DNA of 33,637 nucleotides from Roseiarcus sp. (GTDB lineage Bacteria > Pseudomonadota > Alphaproteobacteria > Rhizobiales > Beijerinckiaceae), in the NCBI GenBank assembly GCA_030153205.1, contig JASLHV010000505.1:1-33637 (forward strand), written 5' to 3'. Positions 17,243 through 25,079 of this stretch are shown here, one piece after another. The notes beneath the pieces are model-generated. The model ran no database searches, had not been told where the DNA came from, and saw only the letters and a list, made by a program, of their open reading frames with translations. The stretch's first letter is position 1. Each line of letters begins with the position of its first letter. The translations under genes and the position numbers were made by a program.

Positions 17243-18124
17243 TCAATTATGAAGCGCCGATGAAGCGTCGGCGACCGAAATCGGGCTCGCCGCCGAAGCG
17301 AATTTCTTCTTCGCGTCGGCAAGCCAAGATTGATACTTGTCGTCGCTGACGACGCGGAACGCGATCGGCATGAAAGCGTGATCCTTGCCGCAAAGCTTGG
17401 AGCATTGTCCGTAATAGATTCCTTCGCGCTCGGCCTTGAACCAGGTCTCGTTGAGGCGACCCGGCACAGCGTCAACGCGAATGCCGAAGGACTGAATGAC
17501 AAAGGAGTGGATGACGTCCTGCGACGTCACTTGAAGGACGACCACTTTATTGACCGGCACCACCACTTCATTGTCGACCGAAAGAAGACGGATGTCGCCA
17601 TTCTCCGGCTTAATCTGATCTTCCGGCTTCACATAGGATTCAAAGGAGAAACCGCCGCCCTGGTCCTTGGGATATTCGTAGGCCCAGTGCCATTGCTCGC
17701 CCGTCACTTTCAACGTGACGTCGGCTTGCGGGTTGACCAACTCGTGCGTGAGCAAGCGGAAGGAAGGGATCGCAATCACGACGAGCACGCCGACCGGAAT
17801 GATTGTCCACAGCACCTCGATCATCGTGTTGTGCGTGGTCTTCGAAGGGACGGGATGGACCTTCTCGTTGAAGCGCCAGATCACATAGGCGAGCAGCGCC
17901 AAGACGAAGAGGCTGATCAGCGTGATGATCGGCATCAGCAGATCGTCATGGAACCATTGAATTTCTCTGGCGATCGGAGTTACCGGCTCCTGAAACCCGA
18001 TCTGACCAGGCTCAGCGTGGCCAACGCCATTCGCGAGCGCGGCGCCGGCCCAGAACAAGGCCCCGGCGGCGGCGCTCGCCGAAGATAGATAACGCCGAAT
18101 CGTCATGACGCCCGTCATCCCCAT
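17243..18124 (-). CDS. coxB: Cytochrome c oxidase subunit II
   Basis: The protein has up to 293 residues. A signal peptide ends near A31. Two membrane helices follow (about 62-84 and 102-121), and then the cupredoxin domain with the CuA site: H206, C241, C245, H249, M252 (motif GQCSKLCGKDHAFMP). It accepts electrons from cytochrome c. The aromatic electron-entry patch EQWHWAYEYP is at residues 143-152. Three in-frame ATGs lie near the start (18124, 18118, 18106). None has a strong ribosome site, and the signal peptide would work from 18106 as well. It is the first gene of the oxidase operon. Confidence 0.96.
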   Translation of the reverse strand: MGMTGVMTIRRYLSSASAAAGALFWAGAALANGVGHAEPGQIGFQEPVTPIAREIQWFHDDLLMPIITLISLFVLALLAYVIWRFNEKVHPVPSKTTHNTMIEVLWTIIPVGVLVVIAIPSFRLLTHELVNPQADVTLKVTGEQWHWAYEYPKDQGGGFSFESYVKPEDQIKPENGDIRLLSVDNEVVVPVNKVVVLQVTSQDVIHSFVIQSFGIRVDAVPGRLNETWFKAEREGIYYGQCSKLCGKDHAFMPIAFRVVSDDKYQSWLADAKKKFASAASPISVADASSALHN

Positions 18125-18215
18125 ATCTTACGCCGCTTTGATTCGGCCGTATCCGGTCAGGATTTTCGTCGTCCGCGCCGATTCGACTGGCGCGTGGCCC
18201 AATCCTGCGTCGCCC

Positions 18216-18243
18216 ATCATAGCCGCTCGTCTTGCGTTGAAAA
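18216..18243 (-). promoter_or_regulatory. Candidate promoter of the cox operon
   Basis: On the minus strand, TATGAT (18216-18221) matches the -10 consensus at five of six positions and lies 16 bases downstream of TTTTCA (18238-18243), a four-of-six -35 match. This would give a leader of roughly 85 bases to coxB. It is a visual match only. Confidence 0.35.
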
Positions 18244-18359
18244 CCACAAAGCGCTGCGCGGCGCAATGGCGCGGCGGGCGTAAGCCCGGTGCGGCATATT
18301 CGCGCTGGCCGCTATAACTCCAACAAAGCGGCACGCTTGCCTGAAAATCGGCGCGATGC

Positions 18360-18377
18360 ATGGGCTTAGGAGCCCAT
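18360..18377. repeat. Perfect 7-base inverted repeat
   Basis: ATGGGCT (18360-18366) and AGCCCAT (18371-18377) are exact reverse complements around a TAGG loop. It sits 17 bases upstream of a TTGACA box. It could be an operator or an RNA hairpin in an overlapping transcript. It lacks a T-run on either side, so I do not call it a terminator. Confidence 0.5.
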
Positions 18378-18393
18378 CAGCCCCGCGCCGCGC

Positions 18394-18421
18394 TTGACAG
18401 GCAAGGGGCTTTTGATACGGC
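18394..18421 (+). promoter_or_regulatory. Candidate promoter of the ialB-type gene
   Basis: TTGACA (18394-18399) is a perfect -35 box. TACGGC (18416-18421), with TGA in front as a partial extended -10, lies 16 bases downstream. The -10 match is poor, so confidence is limited. The leader to the ATG at 18463 would be about 35 bases. Confidence 0.35.
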
Positions 18422-18462
18422 AAAACGCCGGCCCTCCCTGGGCCGAGAGGTTCTTGTCTCGC

Positions 18463-18996
18463 ATGCATTCTTTTCTGACCGGACTTCCGCGATTTCGGCG
18501 GACCGCCGTCGGCCTCGCAGCGGCCCTCGCCTGGTCGGCCTTCGGCGTCGCAGCGCCCGCCGACGCCCAAGGCGTGGTGAAAGGAAAGAATGGCGACTGG
18601 GAGACGCGCTGCGAAACGCCGCCCGGCGCGGAACGCGAACAATGCGCGCTCATTCAAAGCGTCGCCGCCGAGGACAGGCCGAATATAACCCTCGTGGTCA
18701 TCGTTCTCCGCACGGCCGACGGCAAAAGCCGCCTTTTGCGAGTGATCGCGCCGCTCGGCGTGCTCCTGCCCTCCGGCCTCGGCCTCAAGATCGACCAGGC
18801 CGATGTTGGCCGCGCCGCTTTCGTGCGGTGCCTGCCAAACGGCTGCGTCGCCGAGGTTGTGATGGACGACAAGCTGGTCGATCAGATGAAAACCGGCAAA
18901 TCCGCGACTTTCGTCATTTTCCAGACGCCAGAGGAAGGGATCGGCATTCCGCTTGCGCTGGCTGGCTTCAAGGAAGGCTTCGATCAATTGCCGTAA
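18463..18996 (+). CDS. Invasion-associated locus B (IalB) family exported protein
   Basis: The 177-residue protein starts with a signal peptide (residues 1-36, ending ADAQ). The mature part follows the IalB family: NGDWETRCE near its start, then E-Q-C-A-L-I-Q, the LRVIAPLGVLLPSGLGLKID strand pair, FVRCLPNGCVAEV, and a closing F-x-x-F segment. Four cysteines allow two disulfides. In Bartonella IalB is linked to red-cell invasion, but free-living alphaproteobacteria carry many homologues of unknown envelope function. The frame is open from 18394, but the ATG at 18463 begins the signal peptide. It is divergent from the cox operon. Confidence 0.88.
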   Translation: MHSFLTGLPRFRRTAVGLAAALAWSAFGVAAPADAQGVVKGKNGDWETRCETPPGAEREQCALIQSVAAEDRPNITLVVIVLRTADGKSRLLRVIAPLGVLLPSGLGLKIDQADVGRAAFVRCLPNGCVAEVVMDDKLVDQMKTGKSATFVIFQTPEEGIGIPLALAGFKEGFDQLP

Positions 18997-19007
18997 TCGC
19001 CTCCTAG

Positions 19008-19032
19008 ACGCGGCTGGCGGGGTGCGCCGCGT
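19008..19032 (+). terminator. Hairpin after the ialB-type gene
   Basis: ACGCGGC (19008-19014) pairs perfectly with GCCGCGT (19026-19032) around an 11-base loop, 11 bases after the stop. There is no T-run, so it may only stabilise the mRNA end or attenuate transcription. Confidence 0.3.
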
Positions 19033-19076
19033 TCGGGTAAGCACGATGGCTCGATAATTGGGGAGCGTCAGGAACA

Positions 19077-19733
19077 ATGAAGCGGATGAGCGCGCGGCCA
19101 ATCCGATTTGCCGTGATTGCCTTTCTCGGCGGATCATGCGCCGCCTGCAGCACGATCGAATCGGTGGTGCCGAGTTCGAGCACGCTCGCCAATCTCGTCT
19201 CCTTCAATCACTCCTCCTCGGAGCCGGCGGAACAGCCGGTGTCGACCGGCGCGCAGACCGCCGCCGTGGATACCGGGCCGAAGGAAGTCAATTGTCCGCA
19301 AATCGAGGTGCAGGACGGGACGTCGGCCATGCGAGTCGGCGGCGACGCCAACGCCTCGGTCCGCTATCAGTTCGACATCGGCGAGACGGCGCGCGAGTGC
19401 AAAGTCGAAGGCGCGCAATTCGCGATAAAAGTCGGCGTCGCGGGACGCTTGCTGATCGGGCCGGCTGGGACGGGCGGCTCCTATTCCGCGCCCCTGCGGG
19501 TCGTTGTGCGTGACGACGCCACGCAAAAACCGGTCATCTCCAAGCTTTACAAAGTCGACGCCACCGCCTCAGCGGCCACCAATTTGCAAGGGCCGTTCCA
19601 ATTCGTCACCGAGCCGCTGATGCTGCCCTACGTGCACAGATGGGCGGATCAGGACTATACGATCCTCGTCGGCTTCGACACCGGACACGCCGGGCCCGTT
19701 GAAAAACATTCGCGCCGCAAACAGGCGAATTGA
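19077..19733 (+). CDS. Probable lipoprotein of unknown function
   Basis: The 218-residue protein has an N-terminal export signal ending in two possible lipidation cysteines (C21 in LGGSC, C24 in SCAAC). A Ser/Ala/Glu-rich linker to about residue 65 follows. Then comes a folded domain beginning NCPQIEVQDG and containing SVRYQFDIGETARECK, which looks beta-rich. I recall similar uncharacterised proteins in rhizobial genomes, with no known function. AGGAAC precedes the ATG. It lies 80 bases after the ialB-type gene in the same direction, and the glycine riboswitch starts about 50 bases after its stop. Confidence 0.75.
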   Translation: MKRMSARPIRFAVIAFLGGSCAACSTIESVVPSSSTLANLVSFNHSSSEPAEQPVSTGAQTAAVDTGPKEVNCPQIEVQDGTSAMRVGGDANASVRYQFDIGETARECKVEGAQFAIKVGVAGRLLIGPAGTGGSYSAPLRVVVRDDATQKPVISKLYKVDATASAATNLQGPFQFVTEPLMLPYVHRWADQDYTILVGFDTGHAGPVEKHSRRKQAN

Positions 19734-19782
19734 CAACGCGCCCTGCTTGGGGCTGTGTTGCGGCGTCAGATCAAGACCCCAA

Positions 19783-19975
19783 GCGGAAGAGTCCGAGGGA
19801 GCCTAAAGCTTCGTCGGCGCCGAAGGCGCAACCGCCCCGGAAACGCTCAGGCCAATGGACCGCTGCGGGGATGACGCTCTGGAAAGCGGCCGGCTTCACG
19901 CCGACCCACCGACGGGGGTAACCGACGTTTTCTGAACGGCGGGAAATCTCTCAGGTCGTGCGACAGAGGGGGCGC
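19783..19975 (+). promoter_or_regulatory. Tandem glycine riboswitch controlling gcvTHP
   Basis: Two adjacent glycine aptamers can be read. The first (about 19783-19887) has the family signatures GCGCCGAAGGCGCAACCGCC, then CTCAGGCCAATGGACCGC, then GACGCTCTGGA. The second (about 19888-19975) has CACCGACGGGGGTAACC, then AAATCTCTCAGG, then GACAGAGGGGGC. Both match the conserved cores of the glycine riboswitch class (Rfam RF00504) as I know it. Tandem aptamers upstream of gcvT usually turn expression on when glycine is abundant. Boundaries are approximate because stems were paired by eye. Confidence 0.93.
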
Positions 19976-19984
19976 CGTCAGCGT

Positions 19985-20006
19985 GGCTGCGACAGCAGCC
20001 TGTCGC
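19985..20006 (+). promoter_or_regulatory. Two mutually exclusive hairpins after the glycine riboswitch
   Basis: GGCTGC (19985-19990) pairs perfectly with GCAGCC (19995-20000) around GACA. GCGACAG (19989-19995) pairs perfectly with CTGTCGC (20000-20006) around CAGC. The two stems share bases and cannot form together. They lie 10 bases after the second aptamer and 35 bases before the gcvT ATG, where an expression platform is expected. No T-run follows, so control might be through ribosome access or Rho rather than an intrinsic terminator. Confidence 0.5.
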
Positions 20007-20040
20007 GAGGCGGGCGCAACGTCTCTTCGCTGGTGGCCTG

Positions 20041-21153
20041 ATGTCTTCATCCGACCTGCGTCAAACGCCTCTTCACGCGCTGCACGTCGAGTTTGGCGCG
20101 CGCATGGTTCCCTTCGCCGGCTATGACATGCCGGTGCAATATCCTTCCGGCATTCTCGCTGAGCATTTGCATACGCGCGCCGCTGCCGGCCTCTTCGACG
20201 TCTCGCATATGGGTCAGGCGCTCCTCGAAGGACCCGAAGCGGCGAAACGCTTCGAGCAACTGGCGCCGACCGACATCGCCACGCATCCGCTTGACCGAAT
20301 CCGCTACACGCAATTGCTCAATGACAGCGGCGGCATTCTCGACGATCTGATGGTGACGCGCCGGCCTTCGCAACGAGAGGGCGAGGACAAATTATTTCTC
20401 GTGGTCAATGCGGCTTGCAAGGCGAGCGACTTCGCTCATATCCGCCGTCTTCTGCCGGAGCTTCGGCTGACCGAACTCGAAGACCGCGCCTTGATCGCGC
20501 TCCAAGGCCCTGGCGCCGCCGCCGTACTCTCGCGAAATTGGCCGAAGCTTGCCGCCATGCCCTTCATGACTCTCGCCGAAGAGGGCAGCCTTCTGATTTC
20601 GCGCTCGGGCTACACCGGCGAGGACGGCTATGAGATATCCCTTCCTGTTGACGCGGCTGAGGCTTTCGTGCGGGCCCTTTTGAAAAACGATGAGGTCAAG
20701 CTGATCGGCCTTGGCGCACGTGATTCGCTGCGCCTCGAGGCCGGTCTCTGTCTCTATGGTCATGACATCGACGAGACCACCAGTCCGGTCGAGGCCGGTC
20801 TCCTCTGGTCGATCCCGAAACGCCGGCGGACCGAAGGCGGGTTTCCCGGCGCTGAACGCGTGCTCGCAGAGATCGCTCAGGGTCCGTCGCGCCGCCGCGT
20901 CGGTTTGAGGCCGGAGGGCAAAGCGCCGGCGCGCGAAGGCGCGGAGATCGTCGACGCAGCAGGGGACGTTCTTGGCCGCGTCACATCGGGCGGCTTTGGT
21001 CCGAGCGTCGGCGCGCCGATTGCGATGGGGTACGTGGAAACCGCCGCCGCCGCCGCCGGGGCGTCGGTCGATCTTCTCGTGCGCGGCAAGAAGCTTCCCG
21101 CTCGCGTGGCGCCCATGCCCTTTCATCCACACGCCTATTTCCGCGGTCCCTGA
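20041..21153 (+). CDS. gcvT: Glycine cleavage system T protein (aminomethyltransferase)
   Basis: The 370-residue protein is full length. It takes the methylamine intermediate from lipoyl-GcvH, releases ammonia and forms methylene-tetrahydrofolate. Family stretches visible are TPLHALHVEFGARMVPFAGYDMPVQY at the front, GLFDVSHMGQ, the GGILDDLMVTR loop, SRSGYTGEDGYEIS, and the GLGARDSLRLEAGLCLYGHD segment, followed by the C-terminal barrel. The ribosome site is weak (GGTGG, 5 bases upstream), which fits control by the leader RNA. It is the first gene of gcvT-H-PA-PB. Confidence 0.97.
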   Translation: MSSSDLRQTPLHALHVEFGARMVPFAGYDMPVQYPSGILAEHLHTRAAAGLFDVSHMGQALLEGPEAAKRFEQLAPTDIATHPLDRIRYTQLLNDSGGILDDLMVTRRPSQREGEDKLFLVVNAACKASDFAHIRRLLPELRLTELEDRALIALQGPGAAAVLSRNWPKLAAMPFMTLAEEGSLLISRSGYTGEDGYEISLPVDAAEAFVRALLKNDEVKLIGLGARDSLRLEAGLCLYGHDIDETTSPVEAGLLWSIPKRRRTEGGFPGAERVLAEIAQGPSRRRVGLRPEGKAPAREGAEIVDAAGDVLGRVTSGGFGPSVGAPIAMGYVETAAAAAGASVDLLVRGKKLPARVAPMPFHPHAYFRGP

Positions 21154-21174
21154 CGTCAACCCAAGGAGCCTTTC

Positions 21175-21552
21175 ATGCCGCAACTTCGCTACAGCAAGGA
21201 CCATGAATATATCTACATCGATGGCGATAACGCTGTGGTCGGCATTAGCGATCACGCGCAATCACAGCTCGGCGACGTCGTTTTCGTCGAATTGCCGAGC
21301 GTCGGCGCATCGATCGCGCAGGGCGCCGAGATCGCGGTTGTCGAGAGTGTCAAAGCGGCGAGTGAAATTTATGCGCCGGCCTCCGGCGAAGTCGTCGCGG
21401 TCAATAGCGCGCTCGAGAACGAGCCGAGCCTCATCAATGAGGACGCCACGGGCAAAGGCTGGCTCTTCCGTTTGAAGCTCGCCAATCCATCAGAACTCGA
21501 CGCGTTGATGGACGAAGCCGCCTATCAAGAATTTCTCAAAACCCTCTCGTGA
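21175..21552 (+). CDS. gcvH: Glycine cleavage system H protein
   Basis: The 125-residue protein is the lipoyl carrier of the complex. The modified lysine is K60 in ESVKAASE, on the beta hairpin between the two halves of the barrel. It shuttles the aminomethyl group from the P protein to the T protein and electrons to the L protein. AAGGAG precedes the ATG. It lies 21 bases after gcvT. No L protein (lipoamide dehydrogenase) gene is in the window. Confidence 0.98.
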   Translation: MPQLRYSKDHEYIYIDGDNAVVGISDHAQSQLGDVVFVELPSVGASIAQGAEIAVVESVKAASEIYAPASGEVVAVNSALENEPSLINEDATGKGWLFRLKLANPSELDALMDEAAYQEFLKTLS

Positions 21553-21562
21553 GCTAAAGAGC

Positions 21563-22906
21563 ATGCGTTATTTGCCGCTCGACGACCAGGACCGCGCGTT
21601 AATGCTCGCGCGTATTGGCGCCGCCGATATTGACGAACTCTTCGCCGATATTCCCGCTGACAAGCGCTTGAATGAACTCGTCGACATCCCACGACGGATG
21701 AGCGAGATGTCGGTCGAGCGTCGGCTTTCGGCCCTGGCTGCGCGCAATGTTCCCGCGGGATCGGTTCCATTCTTTCTCGGCGCCGGCGCCTACCGGCATC
21801 ATGTTCCTGCAAGCGTCGATCATCTCATTCAACGCTCGGAATTTCTCACCAGCTACACGCCTTACCAGCCGGAGATCGCGCAAGGCACGCTGCAAATCCT
21901 TTTTGAATTCCAGACCCAGGTCGCGGCTCTGACCGGCATGGAAGTCGCCAATGCGTCGATGTACGACGGTTCGACCGCTTGCGCCGAAGCCGTGCTGATG
22001 GCGCATCGACTGACGCGGCGAAAGAAAGCGATTCTGTCCGGCGGGCTTCATCCGCATTACGCGGACGTCGTTCGTACTCTATCCGATATGGCGGGCGACG
22101 ATGTCGTTCGTCTTGGTCCCGATATCGTCGTCAAAGAAGATATCGCCGCCTCGATTGACGCCGAGACGAGCTGCGTTGTCGTCCAGACGCCCGACTTCTT
22201 CGGCAATTTGCGCGATTTGACGCCGATCGCCAAGGCCGCCCACGCCAAGGGCGCATTGCTCATCGCTGTTTTCACCGAAGCCGTTTCGCTTGGCGCGACC
22301 CGTTCGCCCGGCGAGATGGACGCGGACATCGTCGTCGGCGAAGGCCAATCGATCGGCAATGCCTTGAATTTCGGCGGCCCTTATGTCGGGCTTTTCGCAA
22401 CGCGCGCCAAAAACATTCGCCAAATGCCGGGCCGTCTCACCGGCGAGACCCTGGACGCGGAGGGACGACGAAGCTTTACGCTGACGCTCTCGACTCGCGA
22501 GCAGCATATTCGACGCGAGAAGGCGACGAGCAACATCTGCACCAATTCCGGCCTTTGCGCTCTGGCCTTCACGATCCATATGACTTTGCTGGGCGAGACA
22601 GGATTGCGCCGGCTCGCCAAGGTCAATCACGCCAATGCTGTCGCCCTCGCTGACCGGCTCGCCGACACGCCAGGCGTCAGCGTACTCAATGAATATTTCT
22701 TCAACGAATTCACATTGCGCACGCCGCGCCCCGCGGTTGAAGTCGTCGAAGCCCTAGCGCAGCGCGGCGTCATCGGCGGTCTGCCCGTCTCGCGCCTCCT
22801 CCCCAAGGCCGGGCTTGACGACCTGATTGTCGTCGCCAGCACCGAGACCAATAGCGACGACGACCGCGCCGCCTACGCGAAAGCTCTCGCTCAAGTTTTG
22901 TCGTGA
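21563..22906 (+). CDS. gcvPA: Glycine dehydrogenase (decarboxylating) subunit 1
   Basis: The 447-residue protein is the N-terminal half of the split P protein. It has the PLP-transferase fold without the catalytic lysine, and pairs with GcvPB. Visible family stretches are MRYLPLDDQDRALML, FLGAGAYRHHVPASVDHLIQRSEFLTSYTPYQPE, TGMEVANASMYDGSTA, NFGGPYVGLFA and the NICTNSGLCALAFTIHM segment. The start is 10 bases after gcvH. It ends 28 bases before the preferred gcvPB start. Confidence 0.97.
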   Translation: MRYLPLDDQDRALMLARIGAADIDELFADIPADKRLNELVDIPRRMSEMSVERRLSALAARNVPAGSVPFFLGAGAYRHHVPASVDHLIQRSEFLTSYTPYQPEIAQGTLQILFEFQTQVAALTGMEVANASMYDGSTACAEAVLMAHRLTRRKKAILSGGLHPHYADVVRTLSDMAGDDVVRLGPDIVVKEDIAASIDAETSCVVVQTPDFFGNLRDLTPIAKAAHAKGALLIAVFTEAVSLGATRSPGEMDADIVVGEGQSIGNALNFGGPYVGLFATRAKNIRQMPGRLTGETLDAEGRRSFTLTLSTREQHIRREKATSNICTNSGLCALAFTIHMTLLGETGLRRLAKVNHANAVALADRLADTPGVSVLNEYFFNEFTLRTPRPAVEVVEALAQRGVIGGLPVSRLLPKAGLDDLIVVASTETNSDDDRAAYAKALAQVLS

Positions 22907-22934
22907 TGGCGCGCCCGACGCGCTGCAAGGAACG

Positions 22935-24488
22935 ATGACGATGCTTAATACGCAGGGACGCCCGACCAATATTGGCGAATATATTTCTGAGACGCCGCAG
23001 ACTTTTACGGGCAATCGCGCGCTCGACATGGAAGAGGCGCTGATTTTTGAAACCGGACGGCTCGACGCGACGGGAGTCGATATCGACGAGCCGGCGGCTT
23101 TCGTTTCGCGCCTCGGCGCTCACGAGCGCAAGGAGCCGATCGGCCTTCCCGGCCTGACCGAGCCGGAGACTTTGCGCCACTACGTACGGCTCTCTCAGAA
23201 GAACTATTCGATCGACGCAGGGCTCTATCCGCTCGGCTCCTGCACGATGAAGCACAATCCGCGCCTCAATGAAAAAATGGCCCGCTTGGCGGGTCTTGCC
23301 GATATTCATCCGCTGCAGCCCGTCTCGACGGTCCAAGGCGCCCTCGAACTCATCGACACGCTGGCGAAGACATTGATGAGTTTGACCGGCATGAGCGCGA
23401 TCGCCATGTCGCCCAAAGCCGGCGCTCATGGCGAACTCTGCGGCATGATGGCGATCAAGGCGGCGATTCGAGCGAGAGGCGAAGAGGCCACGCGTAATGT
23501 CGTGCTTGTACCCGATTCAGCGCATGGCACCAATCCGGCGACCGCCGCGCTGATTGGATTTTCGGTTCGGCCGGTGCCGGCGAATGACGAGGGAATCGTC
23601 ACGGCGCAGGCAGTAACGGCGGCGCTCGGACCGGATGTCGCCGCGATCATGCTGACCAATCCGAATACTTGCGGCTTGTTCGAGCGCGAAATCGTCGCGA
23701 TCGCCAAGGCTGTGCACGACGCCGGCGCTTATTTCTATTGCGACGGCGCAAATTTCAACGCGATCGTCGGCAAGGCGAAGCCTGGGGCGCTCGGCGTCGA
23801 CGCCATGCATATCAACCTGCACAAGACGTTTTCGACGCCGCATGGCGGCGGCGGCCCGGGCGCTGGACCCGTCGTTCTTTCCGAACGGTTGGCGCCTTTT
23901 GCGCCGGTCCCTTTCCTCGTCAAGGAAGGCGGCGCTTTGCGCGTTAAGGAGCACGCCGCCGACAGTCAGGCCTTCGGTCGCCTCTGCGCGTTTCACGGTC
24001 AGATGGGCATGTTCGTACGTGCGCTCTCCTTCATTCTCTCGCATGGCGCCGATGGCCTTAGGCAGGCCTCGGAAGACGCGGTGCTTTCCGCGAATTACAT
24101 CAGGGTCTGCCTCGGCGATCTCATATCTTCGCCCTATGGCCACCGGCCCTGCATGCACGAGGCCTTATTCGACGATCGCTGGCTGAAAGATACCGGCGTC
24201 ACGACGCTGGATTTCGCCAAGGCGATGATCGACGAGGGTTATCATCCGATGACGATGTATTTTCCGCTCGTCGTCCATGGCGCGATGCTGATCGAGCCGA
24301 CCGAATCGGAATCAAAGGCGAGCCTCGATCTCTTCATCATGACCTTGCGCGATCTCGCCTCGAAGGCGCTTGCGGGCGAACGCGAACGATTCCTCGCCTC
24401 GCCCACCCTGGCGCCGCGTCGCCGTCTCGATGAAACGCGCGCGGCGCGCCAGCCGATCTTGAAATGGACGAAGCCTGCGCCAGCCTAA
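22935..24488 (+). CDS. gcvPB: Glycine dehydrogenase (decarboxylating) subunit 2
   Basis: The 517-residue protein is the catalytic half of the split P protein. The PLP lysine is K297 in HINLHKTFSTPHGGGGPG, preceded by the glycine-rich and DGANFNAI segments. It decarboxylates glycine and loads the aminomethyl group on GcvH. The frame is open from 22827 inside gcvPA, but the ATG at 22935 follows CAAGGA with good spacing and fits the family N-terminus; 22941 is also possible. It is the last gene of the operon, and the convergent neighbour ends 15 bases away. Confidence 0.97.
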   Translation: MTMLNTQGRPTNIGEYISETPQTFTGNRALDMEEALIFETGRLDATGVDIDEPAAFVSRLGAHERKEPIGLPGLTEPETLRHYVRLSQKNYSIDAGLYPLGSCTMKHNPRLNEKMARLAGLADIHPLQPVSTVQGALELIDTLAKTLMSLTGMSAIAMSPKAGAHGELCGMMAIKAAIRARGEEATRNVVLVPDSAHGTNPATAALIGFSVRPVPANDEGIVTAQAVTAALGPDVAAIMLTNPNTCGLFEREIVAIAKAVHDAGAYFYCDGANFNAIVGKAKPGALGVDAMHINLHKTFSTPHGGGGPGAGPVVLSERLAPFAPVPFLVKEGGALRVKEHAADSQAFGRLCAFHGQMGMFVRALSFILSHGADGLRQASEDAVLSANYIRVCLGDLISSPYGHRPCMHEALFDDRWLKDTGVTTLDFAKAMIDEGYHPMTMYFPLVVHGAMLIEPTESESKASLDLFIMTLRDLASKALAGERERFLASPTLAPRRRLDETRAARQPILKWTKPAPA

Positions 24489-24503
24489 CGGGCCGGCATG
24501 TCG

Positions 24504-24959
24504 CTAATAGCAGGCGCGGCTGGTCTTTTGGCCGACATATCGCCCGTCGGCGCTGTAAATGAGCTTGTGAAACAAGCAATCGCCGTGCAAATCCCTATCG
24601 TCCGCAAGCGGCGCTGCGCCGCCGCCAACGACAATTCTGATACCGCTGAAGCCGCTGCTGATGACATCGCTACGAACGACGTCGGGCGACCCATAGTTTG
24701 AGCCCAAGTCGTCGTCGGCCGGAGCTGCGAAGAGACCGACGCCGCCGAAGAGCCTCCCATGGCCGCGCCGAAAATGATCGCCAGCGAGCCGATGATCAAA
24801 GTGTGGATGCGATCCGAATGATCCGAACGTCCGCACATGCGCAAAATGGCCGCCGCCAAACCCCGCCATGCGCAACGGCGCAGCAAAGACGGATGCAGCA
24901 GACGATAGGATGATGGACGTCGCGGCTATGGCTGAAACGACATGTAGTGAGATGCGCAT
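24504..24959 (-). CDS. Exported Gly/His-rich protein of unknown function
   Basis: The protein has 151 residues from the ATG at 24959, preceded by GGAGAG at correct spacing; an upstream ATG at 24992 lacks this support. The signal peptide ends near A27-A28 (SVFA-AP). The mature N-terminal part (residues about 32-70) is rich in Gly, His, Phe and Arg, with eight histidines, which might bind metal or surfaces. The C-terminal half has a Cys pair. I recognise no family. It is convergent with gcvPB. Confidence 0.6.
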   Translation of the reverse strand: MRISLHVVSAIAATSIILSSAASVFAAPLRMAGFGGGHFAHVRTFGSFGSHPHFDHRLAGDHFRRGHGRLFGGVGLFAAPADDDLGSNYGSPDVVRSDVISSGFSGIRIVVGGGAAPLADDRDLHGDCLFHKLIYSADGRYVGQKTSRACY

Positions 24960-25079
24960 ACTTCTCTCCGAAGTTCGAATGGCGCTGCGCATCTCAGTCG
25001 CCTTAAAACCACTATAATGGGAAATGTTTCCTGGTCAAAGAGCCCGCGCGCCGCTGGCGCAGCCTGGACGCTCAACCCC

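Larger units (their letters stand above)
18125..18462. other. Divergent intergenic region between coxB and the ialB-type gene
   Basis: The 338-base gap has no supported gene. It carries candidate promoters in both directions and, at 18360-18377, a perfect hairpin sequence (ATGGGCT-TAGG-AGCCCAT). A second pairing, AGCCCC (18379-18384) with GGGGCT (18405-18410), spans the candidate plus-strand -35 box. Regulation shared by the two transcription units is possible. Confidence 0.4.

Noticed and set aside
20392..21261. Minus-strand open frame of 289 codons over gcvT and gcvH
   Set aside because: Antisense to confirmed glycine cleavage genes, with no ribosome site or recognisable domain.
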